IMG/VR virus record: IMGVR_UViG_3300044972_000729
Location: 1-32,762 of that record
Strand: one strand, 5' to 3'
DNA length: 32,762 bases
From: a virus
Part shown: positions 1-8,501 of the stretch, piece by piece
How positions within the stretch are numbered: position 1 is the first letter of the stretch
Layout of the letters: the number at the start of each line of letters is the position of its first letter
Position numbers and translations under genes: made by a program
Notes under the pieces: generated by a model
What the model was told of the DNA's origin: nothing
Database searches by the model: none
Seen by the model: the letters and a program-made list of their open reading frames with translations, nothing else

Positions 1-11
1 ACTAGAAGCAT

Positions 12-335
12 ATGATAAATTACATTAAACCTGAATGCATGCCATATTATTATGATGAAAGTAATAAGCAAACGTATAACACCGGGGTGTCACAAGGTAT
101 AGCATATACCACAGATGGCTATTTGCTTCCCTGCTGTTGGTGTGATGCTCCGTCAACTAGAAAAAGCATTGAAGAGTTGGGATTCTATAACGAAACTCTA
201 AAATTATCCAATAACGAGTCGGTACTCCACATCATATCTTCAGAGGTTTGGAAAAACTTTATCGACATCATAATGCGTCACCCAACTAGTGCACCAAGAT
301 GCTGCAAAGAAAAGTGTGGGACCAATAATAATTAA
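12..335 (+). CDS. Cys-rich SPASM-like small protein
   Basis: A 107-residue protein with two cysteine clusters: CCWC at residues 41-44 directly after TTDGYLLP, and CC plus C at 97, 98 and 102. This layout resembles the auxiliary iron-sulfur (SPASM-type) C-terminal domain of radical SAM enzymes, but no CxxxCxxC radical SAM motif is present, so it may be a stand-alone SPASM domain or the 3' part of a split enzyme. It is the first gene of an AT-rich biosynthetic operon. The start at 12 lies close to the window edge and no clear ribosome site is visible, so the gene could begin upstream. Its exact reaction is unknown. Confidence 0.6.
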   Translation: MINYIKPECMPYYYDESNKQTYNTGVSQGIAYTTDGYLLPCCWCDAPSTRKSIEELGFYNETLKLSNNESVLHIISSEVWKNFIDIIMRHPTSAPRCCKEKCGTNNN

Positions 336-345
336 TAACCAATAA

Positions 346-1107
346 GTGAGTAATATCATACCAAAGCTCTTAGACTATCAAGAAGAAATCTTGAATAGAT
401 TTTATGAAATAAATAATGTTCAGGATCAAGTGGTGTTAGAAGTTGGTGGATCTACATCGTTGGCAGTCCCTTATGAGTTGGAACGTCGCGGTGCAAAAGA
501 GATTGTTACTGTTTCTATTAATAAATCGTTCAAAACACAAAAAATAAATGAACGAATAACGGCAATGCAAAAAAATGCTAGTAATTTAGAATTTGCTGAT
601 GAGTATTTTGATTCTATATTTTCCGTTGCCACTCTGGAGCACATAACCAATTTGAGTGCTGTGCTTAAAGAATTATACAGAGTATTAAAACCAAACGGGA
701 TAATGTACTTCGAGGGAGGCCCAATGTGGTCGTCGAGTGTGGGTTCACATTATAACTTTAGCATAGGTGATGTTAATTATCACTATAATAAAAACCCTAT
801 ATTGTTAGATTGGGAACATTTGTATTCAGATGCTGCAACTATTGCAAATCGGTTAAAAGAACAATATTCACATGAAATAATACATAAATTATTGGATGAT
901 GTATACACAAACCCCCATATAAATAGATGTTTCCCATCGGAACTGTTAGAAATTATTTCTAACTCGTCGTTTAAAATTATATTTACCAAGTTGGAAATAT
1001 GGCGGCATAATAAAACAATACCCCCCGAAGTGAAAGCTGAGATTGTAAAAAGACACATAAATTTTGTTGAAGACTGTGATCGGTTGACTGTATGTTTAAC
1101 GAAGTAG
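346..1107 (+). CDS. Class I SAM-dependent methyltransferase
   Basis: A 253-residue protein with the Rossmann methyltransferase pattern: motif I as LEVGGS at residues 31-36, an acidic stretch DEYFDSIFSVATLEHI typical of the region after motif III, and LYRVLKPNGIMYFEGG as the post-motif strand found in Methyltransf_11/25 proteins. It should transfer a methyl group from S-adenosylmethionine to an unidentified acceptor. The start is a GTG ten bases after the previous stop; no strong Shine-Dalgarno is seen. It sits between a Cys-rich SPASM-like gene and a radical SAM gene, which suggests a tailoring step in the same pathway. The acceptor cannot be inferred. Confidence 0.8.
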   Translation: MSNIIPKLLDYQEEILNRFYEINNVQDQVVLEVGGSTSLAVPYELERRGAKEIVTVSINKSFKTQKINERITAMQKNASNLEFADEYFDSIFSVATLEHITNLSAVLKELYRVLKPNGIMYFEGGPMWSSSVGSHYNFSIGDVNYHYNKNPILLDWEHLYSDAATIANRLKEQYSHEIIHKLLDDVYTNPHINRCFPSELLEIISNSSFKIIFTKLEIWRHNKTIPPEVKAEIVKRHINFVEDCDRLTVCLTK

Positions 1108-1186
1108 AATGCATTAAATTTCCAAGTGTCTGGAAATTTACCAACAGCACACCACCGCATCTGCCGAGCTGGGGCGAAAGGTAATA

Positions 1187-1873
1187 ATGACTGACCACAC
1201 AGAATTTATCAACGCACAAAAAACACTAGGGTTGCCCAATGTCGAAACATCGACTCGCTGTTCACTACATTGTCCGCAATGCACTAGAGCAAAACTACAG
1301 GCTCCCAAAGACTCTAATAAATATAAAGAAATTAAAACAAGAATCAATAATGGATTTGATCTTCCTTTAAAAGATGCTGAAAAACTTTTAAGATTCTTTG
1401 ATGCCGGTGTAATGCTTTGCGGTCAATTATCTGACCCAATATTTTGGCCAGACTTGTTTCCGTTTTTAGAATTTTCTAAAACGTATCCAAATAAGAATAT
1501 AAGAATTATGACTGCTGCAAGCCAAAAAAATATAGAATGGTATAGGAAAGCGTTTGAGTTGTCTCATACAAACGTCACATGGATTTTTGGTCTAGACGGG
1601 TTAAAGGATACTAGTATGATATATAGAGTTGGTCAAAATAGTGCGTTACTATTTGATGCAATGATTTTAGGTAAGAGTATGGGAGTGCATATTGTTTGGA
1701 GTTTTATTGTGTTTGAACATAATGAACACCAACTTGATCAAGCTAAAAAATTTGCTAGAGAATACAATATATCTTTGCAGTTAGTAAAAAGTGATCGTTT
1801 TGGTGGTGAGATAAAAGTTCCTATTAATTGGAGCCCAAAAAGAAACAAGGAAATTATATATGATATCGTATGA
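1187..1873 (+). CDS. Radical SAM protein (short form)
   Basis: A 228-residue protein with the radical SAM cluster-binding motif CSLHCPQC (Cys25, Cys29, Cys32) near its N-terminus, so it should bind a 4Fe-4S cluster and cleave S-adenosylmethionine to a 5'-deoxyadenosyl radical. It is shorter than usual radical SAM/SPASM enzymes and has no C-terminal cysteine cluster; the Cys-rich protein at 12-335 could supply that part in trans (inference). The start has an upstream GAAAGG ribosome site. Its last 14 bases overlap the aminotransferase start, indicating translational coupling. A 79-base gap before it is the only real intergenic space in this operon and holds no visible promoter. Confidence 0.8.
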   Translation: MTDHTEFINAQKTLGLPNVETSTRCSLHCPQCTRAKLQAPKDSNKYKEIKTRINNGFDLPLKDAEKLLRFFDAGVMLCGQLSDPIFWPDLFPFLEFSKTYPNKNIRIMTAASQKNIEWYRKAFELSHTNVTWIFGLDGLKDTSMIYRVGQNSALLFDAMILGKSMGVHIVWSFIVFEHNEHQLDQAKKFAREYNISLQLVKSDRFGGEIKVPINWSPKRNKEIIYDIV

Positions 1874-2939
1874 TGGTTGGGACAGAGAATATAGAGAAAA
1901 CAAAGAAGCATACCTACAGGTGTTTGACAAATTCATGTCACAACTTAATTATGAAAACAATGAGAAATTTGAGTGCGAATTTGCTGAACGTATTGGTAGA
2001 AAATATGCAGTGTCAGTAGCAAATGCAACAGACGCATTGCACTTTGCATTGCTGAGTTACGGTATAGGACCGGGCGACGAAGTACTGGTAACTGATTTTT
2101 CCTGGATATCGTCTTCGGCCTGTATTAGTGCAGTAGGTGCAACACCTGTATTCTGTGACATCAATCTAGACTCTTACCACATGAACCTAGACAGTGTTAA
2201 ACGAATGTACAGCGAAAAGGTCAAGGCTGTCATATATGTACATCTATTTGGTAATATGACGGATACTACTGCGATTAAAGAGTTTTGTAAAGAAAAAAAT
2301 ATTATCTTTATCGAAGATGCAGCACAAAGTTTAGGATCAAGTCTACATGGTACAAAGGCAGGCACCATTGGTGATTGTAGCGTGTATAGTTTTAACAGCA
2401 ACAAAGTCATTGCAGGCATTAACGGTGGTGGTGTATTGTTAACTGACAACGAAAAACAGGCAAAGTTAGTTAAAAAGATTAGACGTCATGGCAAAGGTGA
2501 CGACTTTGAAATGTTGGGTTACAATTCTAGAATGTATGTTCTCAATGCAAAAGTCATTGACCTACGATTGCAAAATATGGAAAAGACCCAGGCAAGACGT
2601 CAGGAGATTGCCCGTCAATACAACGAAGCGTTTAAAGATTTGCCAGTGCATACACAAACAGATTCTCCAGGATTGAATCATAATTATCACAAATATACAT
2701 TAAGATTCAACGATAAACAAACTAGAGATCGAGTAAAGAATGTACTTCGCGCTTCAGTTCATTATGAAAAGTCACTGAGCACAAACACCTTGTACAACAA
2801 CATTGCCTATAGAAAAGACGATTGTGTAAATTCTAAATTGGTTTCAGAAACTATTTTATCTTTACCAATACATGCTTGGCTGATCGAAGACGAAATTAAA
2901 AATATTATAAACATCTTACGCAGTGAATTATATGCATGA
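1860..2939 (+). CDS. DegT/DnrJ/EryC1-family aminotransferase
   Basis: A full-length 359-residue PLP-dependent sugar aminotransferase of the DegT/DnrJ/EryC1/StrS family. Visible family marks are the N-terminal NATDAL segment (55-60), GDEVLV (72-77), the PLP-ring Asp in FIEDAAQ (Asp153), and the Schiff-base Lys in YSFNSNKVI (Lys182) followed by the Gly-rich INGGGV. Family members transfer an amino group from glutamate or glutamine to a keto-sugar, usually for surface glycans or secondary metabolites. It overlaps both neighbours by a few bases. A second, N-terminally deleted copy of this gene lies in the chimera at 3641-4483. Confidence 0.9.
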   Translation: MISYDGWDREYRENKEAYLQVFDKFMSQLNYENNEKFECEFAERIGRKYAVSVANATDALHFALLSYGIGPGDEVLVTDFSWISSSACISAVGATPVFCDINLDSYHMNLDSVKRMYSEKVKAVIYVHLFGNMTDTTAIKEFCKEKNIIFIEDAAQSLGSSLHGTKAGTIGDCSVYSFNSNKVIAGINGGGVLLTDNEKQAKLVKKIRRHGKGDDFEMLGYNSRMYVLNAKVIDLRLQNMEKTQARRQEIARQYNEAFKDLPVHTQTDSPGLNHNYHKYTLRFNDKQTRDRVKNVLRASVHYEKSLSTNTLYNNIAYRKDDCVNSKLVSETILSLPIHAWLIEDEIKNIINILRSELYA

Positions 2940-3669
2940 AGAAATAAAAAAAGCAGTAGACACAGCACAACGAGCACAGCGTAACTACGACCTGTCAAAG
3001 GTCATTCCAGAACAAGATCTAGAAACATTGATATATGCTGCTACAAATTCTCCTTCTAAACAAAATGAAACACATTATTCATTAAAGATATACACTGATC
3101 AGTCTATAATTAAACAGGTATACGATAATACAAAAAAATTTATGCTTATGGGCAGTGGACAGGAAAGAATTTTTGGGGTTGCCGACAGCGGAAAATATTG
3201 GCAAGACGATACTCATTCTGTGAAAAATTCTCAAATACTTGCAAATGTTTTGTTTGTGTATGTGAGAGAGGAAGGCATAGCCAGAGGCGGAACACATCTT
3301 GCAGGAAAAGCCTATAGAGACAGTAACGCAATGATATCATACGAAGAACAAATAAATTTTTCTATCGGGATTAGCGTAGGTGAACTTATACTATCTGCGA
3401 CCCTGTTAGGATATAAAACTGGTCTATGCTCAGCCATAGATGAAGATCCAGTTAGACAACTGCTCGGTGTAAATAATAGAATAAAACTGTTAGTGGGGAT
3501 TGGATATCCAAATGTTGATATTGATCGTAGATTACATTCTGAAACATTAAACAAAGATGTTCATGAAGCTGTTCGAAACGGTGACCCGGATAAACATTGG
3601 AAATTTCCCAGTTTTGAAAAAAATATCAGAGTAACATTAAATGAAAAAATATATGACAAACGGAATTGA
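2932..3669 (+). CDS. Nitroreductase-family FMN oxidoreductase
   Basis: About 245 residues with the nitroreductase fold signature: the N-terminal NSPSKQNETHY segment matches the FMN-phosphate-binding SPSxxN region, and the later SIGISVGELILSATLLGYKTGLCSA matches the conserved helix-loop preceding the second flavin contact. It should be an FMN-dependent NAD(P)H oxidoreductase. The ATG at 2932 overlaps the aminotransferase stop by 8 bases; a GTG at 2923 is an alternative. Its pairing with a DegT aminotransferase is repeated just downstream. The substrate is unknown; a reduction or dehydrogenation step within the same pathway is the simplest reading. Confidence 0.8.
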   Translation: MHEEIKKAVDTAQRAQRNYDLSKVIPEQDLETLIYAATNSPSKQNETHYSLKIYTDQSIIKQVYDNTKKFMLMGSGQERIFGVADSGKYWQDDTHSVKNSQILANVLFVYVREEGIARGGTHLAGKAYRDSNAMISYEEQINFSIGISVGELILSATLLGYKTGLCSAIDEDPVRQLLGVNNRIKLLVGIGYPNVDIDRRLHSETLNKDVHEAVRNGDPDKHWKFPSFEKNIRVTLNEKIYDKRN

Positions 3670-4483
3670 AAAACTATATTCAAAGAGAAGGCAAATTCGT
3701 GCAGCCTGGGATCAACAAAAACTACCAAGCAAGGAACTGATAGAAAATTTGCTTGAGCGCACACTTAATATTAGTCCTTCTAAACAGAATTTGTTTCCTT
3801 TTAAAATTCATGCGTTCGGTCCCGACAATCCGAAAGAAAAAGATATTGTGTTTATTGAAGATTCATCACAGAGTATTGGGTCAAGTTTAAACGGAATAAA
3901 AGCAGGTACAATTGGTGATTGTAGTGTTTACAGCTTTAACAGCAACAAAGTTATTGCCGGCATAAACGGTGGCGGGGTATTTCTAACTAACAACGAAAGT
4001 CAGGTCAAATTTTTTAAAAAAATAAGACGGCATGGTAAAGATTCTGACTTTGAAATGCTTGGGTACAATTCTAGAATGTATGTGCTTAATGCAGAGATTA
4101 TTAATTTGCGCTTGAAAAATATGGAAAGAACTCAGTTACGTCGGCAAGAAATTGCTCGCCGTTACAATACTATATTTAAAGAATTACCAATGCATGTACA
4201 GTCATCTACGCAAGAATTAAATCATAACTTCCACAAGTATACAATACGAGTTACAGACAATAAAACAAGAAACCATCTACAGAAATTATTAGGTGCTTCT
4301 ATACATTATGAAATTCCATTGTCATCTAATTCAATGTATGATAAAATTTTTCACAGAAAAGATAATTGTATTAACTCTAAGATAGTTGCTGATACAATTT
4401 TATCATTGCCGATACATGCTTGGTTAACTTCAAATGAAATAAATACTATTATTAATATAATTGGAGAAAATTATGATATATGA
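3641..4483 (+). CDS. Nitroreductase-DegT chimera (deletion fusion)
   Basis: A 280-residue intact ORF made of two unrelated halves. Residues 1 to about 64 resemble the N-terminus of a nitroreductase (SPSKQN at 45-50; compare SPSKQN and TPSKNN in the two neighbours). From KEK at 65-67 onward it is collinear with the DegT aminotransferase at 1860-2939 from its residue 144 to the end. It keeps the PLP-Asp segment FIEDSSQ and the Schiff-base Lys103, but lacks about 143 N-terminal residues of the aminotransferase, so stand-alone catalysis is doubtful. A shared AAAGAAAAA at the junction (3833-3841 versus 2289-2297) suggests a microhomology deletion. The start may be the ATG at 3653. It could be a neutral relic or a new regulatory or partner subunit. 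Confidence 0.8.
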   Translation: MKKYMTNGIEKLYSKRRQIRAAWDQQKLPSKELIENLLERTLNISPSKQNLFPFKIHAFGPDNPKEKDIVFIEDSSQSIGSSLNGIKAGTIGDCSVYSFNSNKVIAGINGGGVFLTNNESQVKFFKKIRRHGKDSDFEMLGYNSRMYVLNAEIINLRLKNMERTQLRRQEIARRYNTIFKELPMHVQSSTQELNHNFHKYTIRVTDNKTRNHLQKLLGASIHYEIPLSSNSMYDKIFHRKDNCINSKIVADTILSLPIHAWLTSNEINTIINIIGENYDI

Positions 4484-5135
4484 TACCTTACAATCTAGAA
4501 GATTTGTACTACAGTACGACAATACCGTTGATATACCGGAATCGTTAATTGACTCCTTATTAAGGAAAACATGGGAGGTTACTCCTTCTAAAAATAATTT
4601 TATGCCGTATAGTGTACATGTAATAGGACAAGGATCAGAAAATCAAAAATATAAAGACTTAGCCTACCTTAATTGTCTAGGTAATGAAGCTAAAGCTGAC
4701 AACGTTGATATCAACAATATTGTTGCGGAAAGATATAGCGGCGGATATTTGCCATTTTATTCTAATATTTTAAGTTGTTCTTATTTGCTTATCTTTACAA
4801 CAAGAGTAGAAACAATATTAAGCCCGCATCAACAAGATGCGGTTAAACGAGGACGCAACTTTGAAGCGTTAGATGTATCTCGCCTAAATCATTCAAGTTC
4901 ATTTGAAATGGGATTATTTGTTACTGCATTTAGTGGAATGTGTTTAGAAAATCAACTCAACGTATCACTCATTGGATGTCTTCCTTCAAATTTATCAAAA
5001 TGGAAAGATTTTCCATTTATAACTAACCAACCCCGCATGATCATGACTGTAGGCAAGGCAAAGTCGTTACTGAAACAAGTGAGACCCGACGATCTGAGGC
5101 CTAATTACGATAGAATTGTTAATTTTATAAGGTAG
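4473..5135 (+). CDS. Nitroreductase-like protein, second copy
   Basis: A 220-residue protein with the same N-terminal layout as the other nitroreductase segments here (SRR near the start, then TPSKNN for FMN phosphate contact). The later part (MGLFVTAFSGMCLENQLNVSLIGCLP) keeps the family helix. The ATG at 4473 is preceded by GGAGAAA, a good ribosome site, and overlaps the end of the chimera. It is closer in its N-terminus to the chimera's first 60 residues than to the gene at 2932, which fits a history of tandem duplication followed by deletion. It is probably an FMN oxidoreductase of unknown substrate. Confidence 0.7.
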   Translation: MIYDTLQSRRFVLQYDNTVDIPESLIDSLLRKTWEVTPSKNNFMPYSVHVIGQGSENQKYKDLAYLNCLGNEAKADNVDINNIVAERYSGGYLPFYSNILSCSYLLIFTTRVETILSPHQQDAVKRGRNFEALDVSRLNHSSSFEMGLFVTAFSGMCLENQLNVSLIGCLPSNLSKWKDFPFITNQPRMIMTVGKAKSLLKQVRPDDLRPNYDRIVNFIR

Positions 5136-5141
5136 TAGCGT

Positions 5142-6005
5142 ATGCTAACATTAGCAGATTTAAAAGTTTCGGATTATTTAGTAGTTGATTTTTATTTGAC
5201 AAAATCATGTAACAAGTCCTGCCACTATTGTACGGCATGGACTCTAGAGATGAGAAACTTAACAGTTGATATGGATTTTTTACGAAATATACTTGAATAC
5301 TTAAGCCCATACAAAACAAGAATATGTTTGCTTGGGGGTGAACCCGGGCTTATTAAAAATCTAAAAGAAGTAATTGATGAGATTAAAAAACACCCCAACT
5401 TAGTTATACAAGTATTGTCTAATTCTTTGGTAAGAAAATTTTATCCATGGGTACTAGAAGATCCGGATATAATATATATGGAACATCTGGTTCTTGATTT
5501 CTATGAGGATAGAATTGAAAAATTAGGTAACTATGATTTCCTTGAAGAAAATGCTAAGAATAACTATAACTTAATTATAGAAACACCTAATTATTTCAAA
5601 TATAGAGAAAAGTATAGTTTAGCTGTACTTGACCATAAAAATACTGAATTCAAAGAATATAATTCTAGGTCTCCTAGTTTTGAATTTAAAGAGAAAGCAC
5701 CAGAAATAGACAGAAAGATTTGTGCAAAATTTCCTTTAGTTCCGGTCTTTGATTTTGAAATTAAAAAGATACGGCATTGCAGTAGAAAAGTTATTAACGG
5801 TTCTAGAGAATTTGATATCACCAAAGAAAATATAGACAAAATGATGACTTACAGATTGTTTAAGTTTGAAAAATATTGTGAAACCTGTTACGATATAATT
5901 CCTATTAGGCCCGAAATTAGAAAAATACAAATACTTAAAATAATTCAAGAAGAAACAGAAAACAATGAAAATTTTTTCAATAGCAGTGAACATTCACGAC
6001 CATAA
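5142..6005 (+). CDS. Radical SAM protein with C-terminal Cys cluster
   Basis: A 287-residue radical SAM enzyme: CNKSCHYC (Cys23, Cys27, Cys30) binds the 4Fe-4S cluster, and LLGGEPGL at 63-70 is the GGE motif that contacts the methionine amino group of SAM. C-terminal cysteines (one before AKFPLV, one in RHCSRK, then CETC) could ligate an auxiliary cluster as in SPASM/twitch enzymes. The start lies six bases after the nitroreductase stop. Its 3' end overlaps the carbamoyltransferase by 41 bases, so the two are translationally coupled. The reaction is unknown. Confidence 0.85.
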   Translation: MLTLADLKVSDYLVVDFYLTKSCNKSCHYCTAWTLEMRNLTVDMDFLRNILEYLSPYKTRICLLGGEPGLIKNLKEVIDEIKKHPNLVIQVLSNSLVRKFYPWVLEDPDIIYMEHLVLDFYEDRIEKLGNYDFLEENAKNNYNLIIETPNYFKYREKYSLAVLDHKNTEFKEYNSRSPSFEFKEKAPEIDRKICAKFPLVPVFDFEIKKIRHCSRKVINGSREFDITKENIDKMMTYRLFKFEKYCETCYDIIPIRPEIRKIQILKIIQEETENNENFFNSSEHSRP

Positions 6006-7476
6006 TACATACGATGGGGAATATCATCATCAAGCAGAGAGATATACTAGAAGAAAACACAATCTTAATCGTGTAAACTCACATGATCCTACATATAGCA
6101 GAGAATTTTTTCTAGAACATTTTTCACCTAATTACAAAAAATCAAACAAAGATAATGTGTTTGCTTTTACTGTTTCTAATTTGGGTCAAGAGTTTGTAAT
6201 AGATTTGCTTAAAGATACCTTACCTGATACAATTTTTTTGTCATTCACCCCAAACAATCTATGGGATAAATTACACACAGCTAACTATTACTATATTGAT
6301 CATCATCAAAGTCATGCTACTTATGCTTTGTTAAGTTCAGGGTTTGCTGAATCTGATATACTAGCAATTGATGGTAGAGGATGGCAATTTAATTGTATAT
6401 TTATTGACAAGCACGGTACTATTACTAACCTATCTGATAAAATATCAATAGGTGGACTTTGGAATAGGCTATCCCAAGACATTGGATTTGGATATCTTGA
6501 TGCTGGAAAGACCATGGGACTAGTAGGGTTTGGGAAATATAACAATGAAATTCATTTAATGATTGACCAATATTTAAAAAATCCCAATCATAGATTACCT
6601 GAAGGATCATCTGCAATTTTAAAACAAGTTTCAAAAGAAGATGTAGCATTTACATTACAACAGGTTACAATCAATCTAATTAAAAAATTTGTATACCCTC
6701 TTAAAACATCAGATAATATTTGTGTTGCAGGTGGAGTTGCGTATAATGGATATATGAATGAAGAATTGACCAAATACTATAATAATGTACATATACCACC
6801 AGCCGTAGGTGATGAAGGGCAATCATTGGGTGCTTATATGCATGCCGATTATATTTTAAATAAAAATATTCATGTCCCTGCAGTATATGCAGGCAAAGAA
6901 CATACAGTAGATTCTAATATATTTGAAGGGTTAATATATCAGCAAAAAACAATGGATGATGTTTACAAAGAAGTTGCACACGCTATCGCAAATGGTAAAA
7001 TAGTAGGTTGGTATCAAGGTAAAAGCGAAAGTGGTAATAGAGCATTGGGTAACAGAAGTATTTTAGCAGACCCTAGAAATCCAAACATCAAAGATATTAT
7101 TAACTCAACTATTAAGTTAAGAGAAGATTTTAGGCCGTTTGCCCCTAGTGTGCTTGAAGAACATTATCAAGAGTACTTTGATACAAATCAAACTAGTCCG
7201 TATATGTCACGGATCGTAAATGTAATTTCAGATAAAATTCCGGGTGTAACACATATTGACGGGACAGCCAGGATTCAAACAGTAACTAAAGATTTCAATG
7301 AACATTATTATAATTTGATAAATGCATTTTATCAACTCACTGGTATTCCAATGTTGCTCAATACTAGTTTTAATTGCCAAGAACCAATGGTTGAAACACC
7401 TGAGGATGCGGTAAAAACATTTAAAAAATGTGGGTTGGACATGCTGATAATTAATGACTATTTGGTAACAAAATGA
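5965..7476 (+). CDS. NodU/CmcH/TobZ-family O-carbamoyltransferase
   Basis: A 503-residue protein carrying the two-domain NodU/HypF-like carbamoyltransferase plan. The N-terminal Kae1-like part shows HHQSHATYAL and IDGRG; CVAGGVAYNG is the nucleotide-binding turn. The C-terminal part shows SGNRALGNRSILADPR, DFRPFAPSVLEEH, the segment HIDGTARIQTV, and GIPMLLNTSFNCQEPMVETPEDAV. The family uses carbamoyl phosphate and ATP to make carbamoyl-AMP and carbamoylates a hydroxyl of a sugar, antibiotic or nodulation factor. In this operon it is the clearest end-stage tailoring enzyme. It overlaps both neighbours. Confidence 0.95.
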   Translation: MKIFSIAVNIHDHNTYDGEYHHQAERYTRRKHNLNRVNSHDPTYSREFFLEHFSPNYKKSNKDNVFAFTVSNLGQEFVIDLLKDTLPDTIFLSFTPNNLWDKLHTANYYYIDHHQSHATYALLSSGFAESDILAIDGRGWQFNCIFIDKHGTITNLSDKISIGGLWNRLSQDIGFGYLDAGKTMGLVGFGKYNNEIHLMIDQYLKNPNHRLPEGSSAILKQVSKEDVAFTLQQVTINLIKKFVYPLKTSDNICVAGGVAYNGYMNEELTKYYNNVHIPPAVGDEGQSLGAYMHADYILNKNIHVPAVYAGKEHTVDSNIFEGLIYQQKTMDDVYKEVAHAIANGKIVGWYQGKSESGNRALGNRSILADPRNPNIKDIINSTIKLREDFRPFAPSVLEEHYQEYFDTNQTSPYMSRIVNVISDKIPGVTHIDGTARIQTVTKDFNEHYYNLINAFYQLTGIPMLLNTSFNCQEPMVETPEDAVKTFKKCGLDMLIINDYLVTK

Positions 7477-8078
7477 TTGAAGAATCTGTATTTAGAAATG
7501 TTTTAAAAACGATAAAAGAATTTCCTGACCAATGTTTAGATATTATTGATTCTTTCAGTGATAATCAATTCAAAGCAAAAGAAAATTTACTTGAGCAAAT
7601 TAGTGAGTTTTTAGAAAAAGATTCTGATTTAGTAATATTGGGTTGTTGGTACGGAAGTATTTTGATACCTTTACTAGATTCTAAAGTAAATAAAATAATT
7701 GCGATAGACCTCAATGATAATGTTGTTCGCATTGGAAAAAATAAATTTTTTAAAAACTACGAAAATGTTTCTTGGTCAACCGGAGATGTTTTTACAAAAC
7801 AGATAAATTATTCAAATACAAAATTTGTTATCAATACATCATGTGAACACATGTTGCCGATGAAAGATTGGCCTTATTGGTCACAATTAAAATCTAATGC
7901 ATATTTTGCATTCCAATCAAACAATATGGATTGGATTAAAGGACACATTAACTGTGTACACTCACTGGAAGAATTTAAAAATCAATTACCAAAAAATTCC
8001 AAAGTGTTAATTGAAGATGAAATAGATGATAGCCGAGGTACTAGATATATGATTATAGGAAAAATTCAAAATGGGTAA
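7473..8078 (+). CDS. Methyltransferase-like protein
   Basis: A 201-residue protein starting inside the ATGA overlap with the carbamoyltransferase. LVILGCWYGSILIPLL fits a Rossmann motif I, IIAIDLNDNVVRIGKNKF fits the acidic end of strand 2, and NVSWSTGDVF fits motif II. A SAM-dependent methyltransferase is likely, of the small kind often found with carbamoyltransferases in phage modification clusters (inference). It is the last gene of the AT-rich operon; a promoter begins nine bases after its stop. The substrate is unknown. Confidence 0.65.
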   Translation: MIEESVFRNVLKTIKEFPDQCLDIIDSFSDNQFKAKENLLEQISEFLEKDSDLVILGCWYGSILIPLLDSKVNKIIAIDLNDNVVRIGKNKFFKNYENVSWSTGDVFTKQINYSNTKFVINTSCEHMLPMKDWPYWSQLKSNAYFAFQSNNMDWIKGHINCVHSLEEFKNQLPKNSKVLIEDEIDDSRGTRYMIIGKIQNG

Positions 8079-8086
8079 AAAGAATG

Positions 8087-8115
8087 TTGACTTATAAGCA
8101 AAACTCCTATATAAT
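8087..8115 (+). promoter_or_regulatory. sigma70-type promoter for ncRNA
   Basis: TTGACT at 8087-8092 and TATAAT at 8110-8115 with exactly 17 bases between. It directly follows the methyltransferase stop and precedes a non-coding unit ending in a terminator. Confidence 0.8.
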
Positions 8116-8120
8116 ACACA

Positions 8121-8344
8121 CATAAACAGTAAAAAACACTATATAAATTGCTGTTATTTTTAACCAGGACTAAATAAACTACTATGATGAATAAAACTTG
8201 TTACATGCCGAAACATACGGGGCTATGGTCTATAGAAACCTTATCAGCCTTCGCGGTATCATATCCTACAAGTATTCGCGGCAATGATAACCAAAGAGGT
8301 GCCCGGGGAACAGAATAACAAGTTACATCATAACAAATTTATTC
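8121..8344 (+). ncRNA. Stand-alone structured RNA of unknown family
   Basis: About 220 bases between a strong promoter (8087-8115) and an intrinsic terminator (8345-8386) with no credible ORF. The core 8184-8331 is closed by a long-range stem in which ATGATG pairs with CATCAT and ACTTGTTA pairs with TAACAAGT. I do not recognise it as 6S RNA, tmRNA or RNase P RNA. It is best read as an independent phage small RNA at the boundary between the biosynthetic operon and the tRNA array. Confidence 0.65.
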
Positions 8345-8386
8345 AACCCCTGGGAAACTAAAAAGTCCCAGGGGTTTAGTTTTTTG
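8345..8386 (+). terminator. Intrinsic terminator
   Basis: Stem AACCCCTGGGA / TCCCAGGGGTT followed by TAGTTTTTT. It ends the small RNA transcript and insulates the tRNA array promoters. Confidence 0.85.
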
Positions 8387-8399
8387 TAGTATAATAATC

Positions 8400-8428
8400 T
8401 TGACAATAAATGGATAGGCTGTTATACT
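8400..8428 (+). promoter_or_regulatory. Promoter A of tandem pair
   Basis: TTGACA at 8400-8405 and TATACT at 8423-8428, 17-base spacing, with AATAAATGG after the -35 box as in several other promoters of this window. It is followed by the hairpin AAGCAA/TTGCTT. Confidence 0.85.
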
Positions 8429-8501
8429 AGAGACAATTAAGAAGCAAGCAAAAAGGTTGCTTAAGATTAACAAGTGTTGTGTAAAAACAACATAACAGAG
8501 T

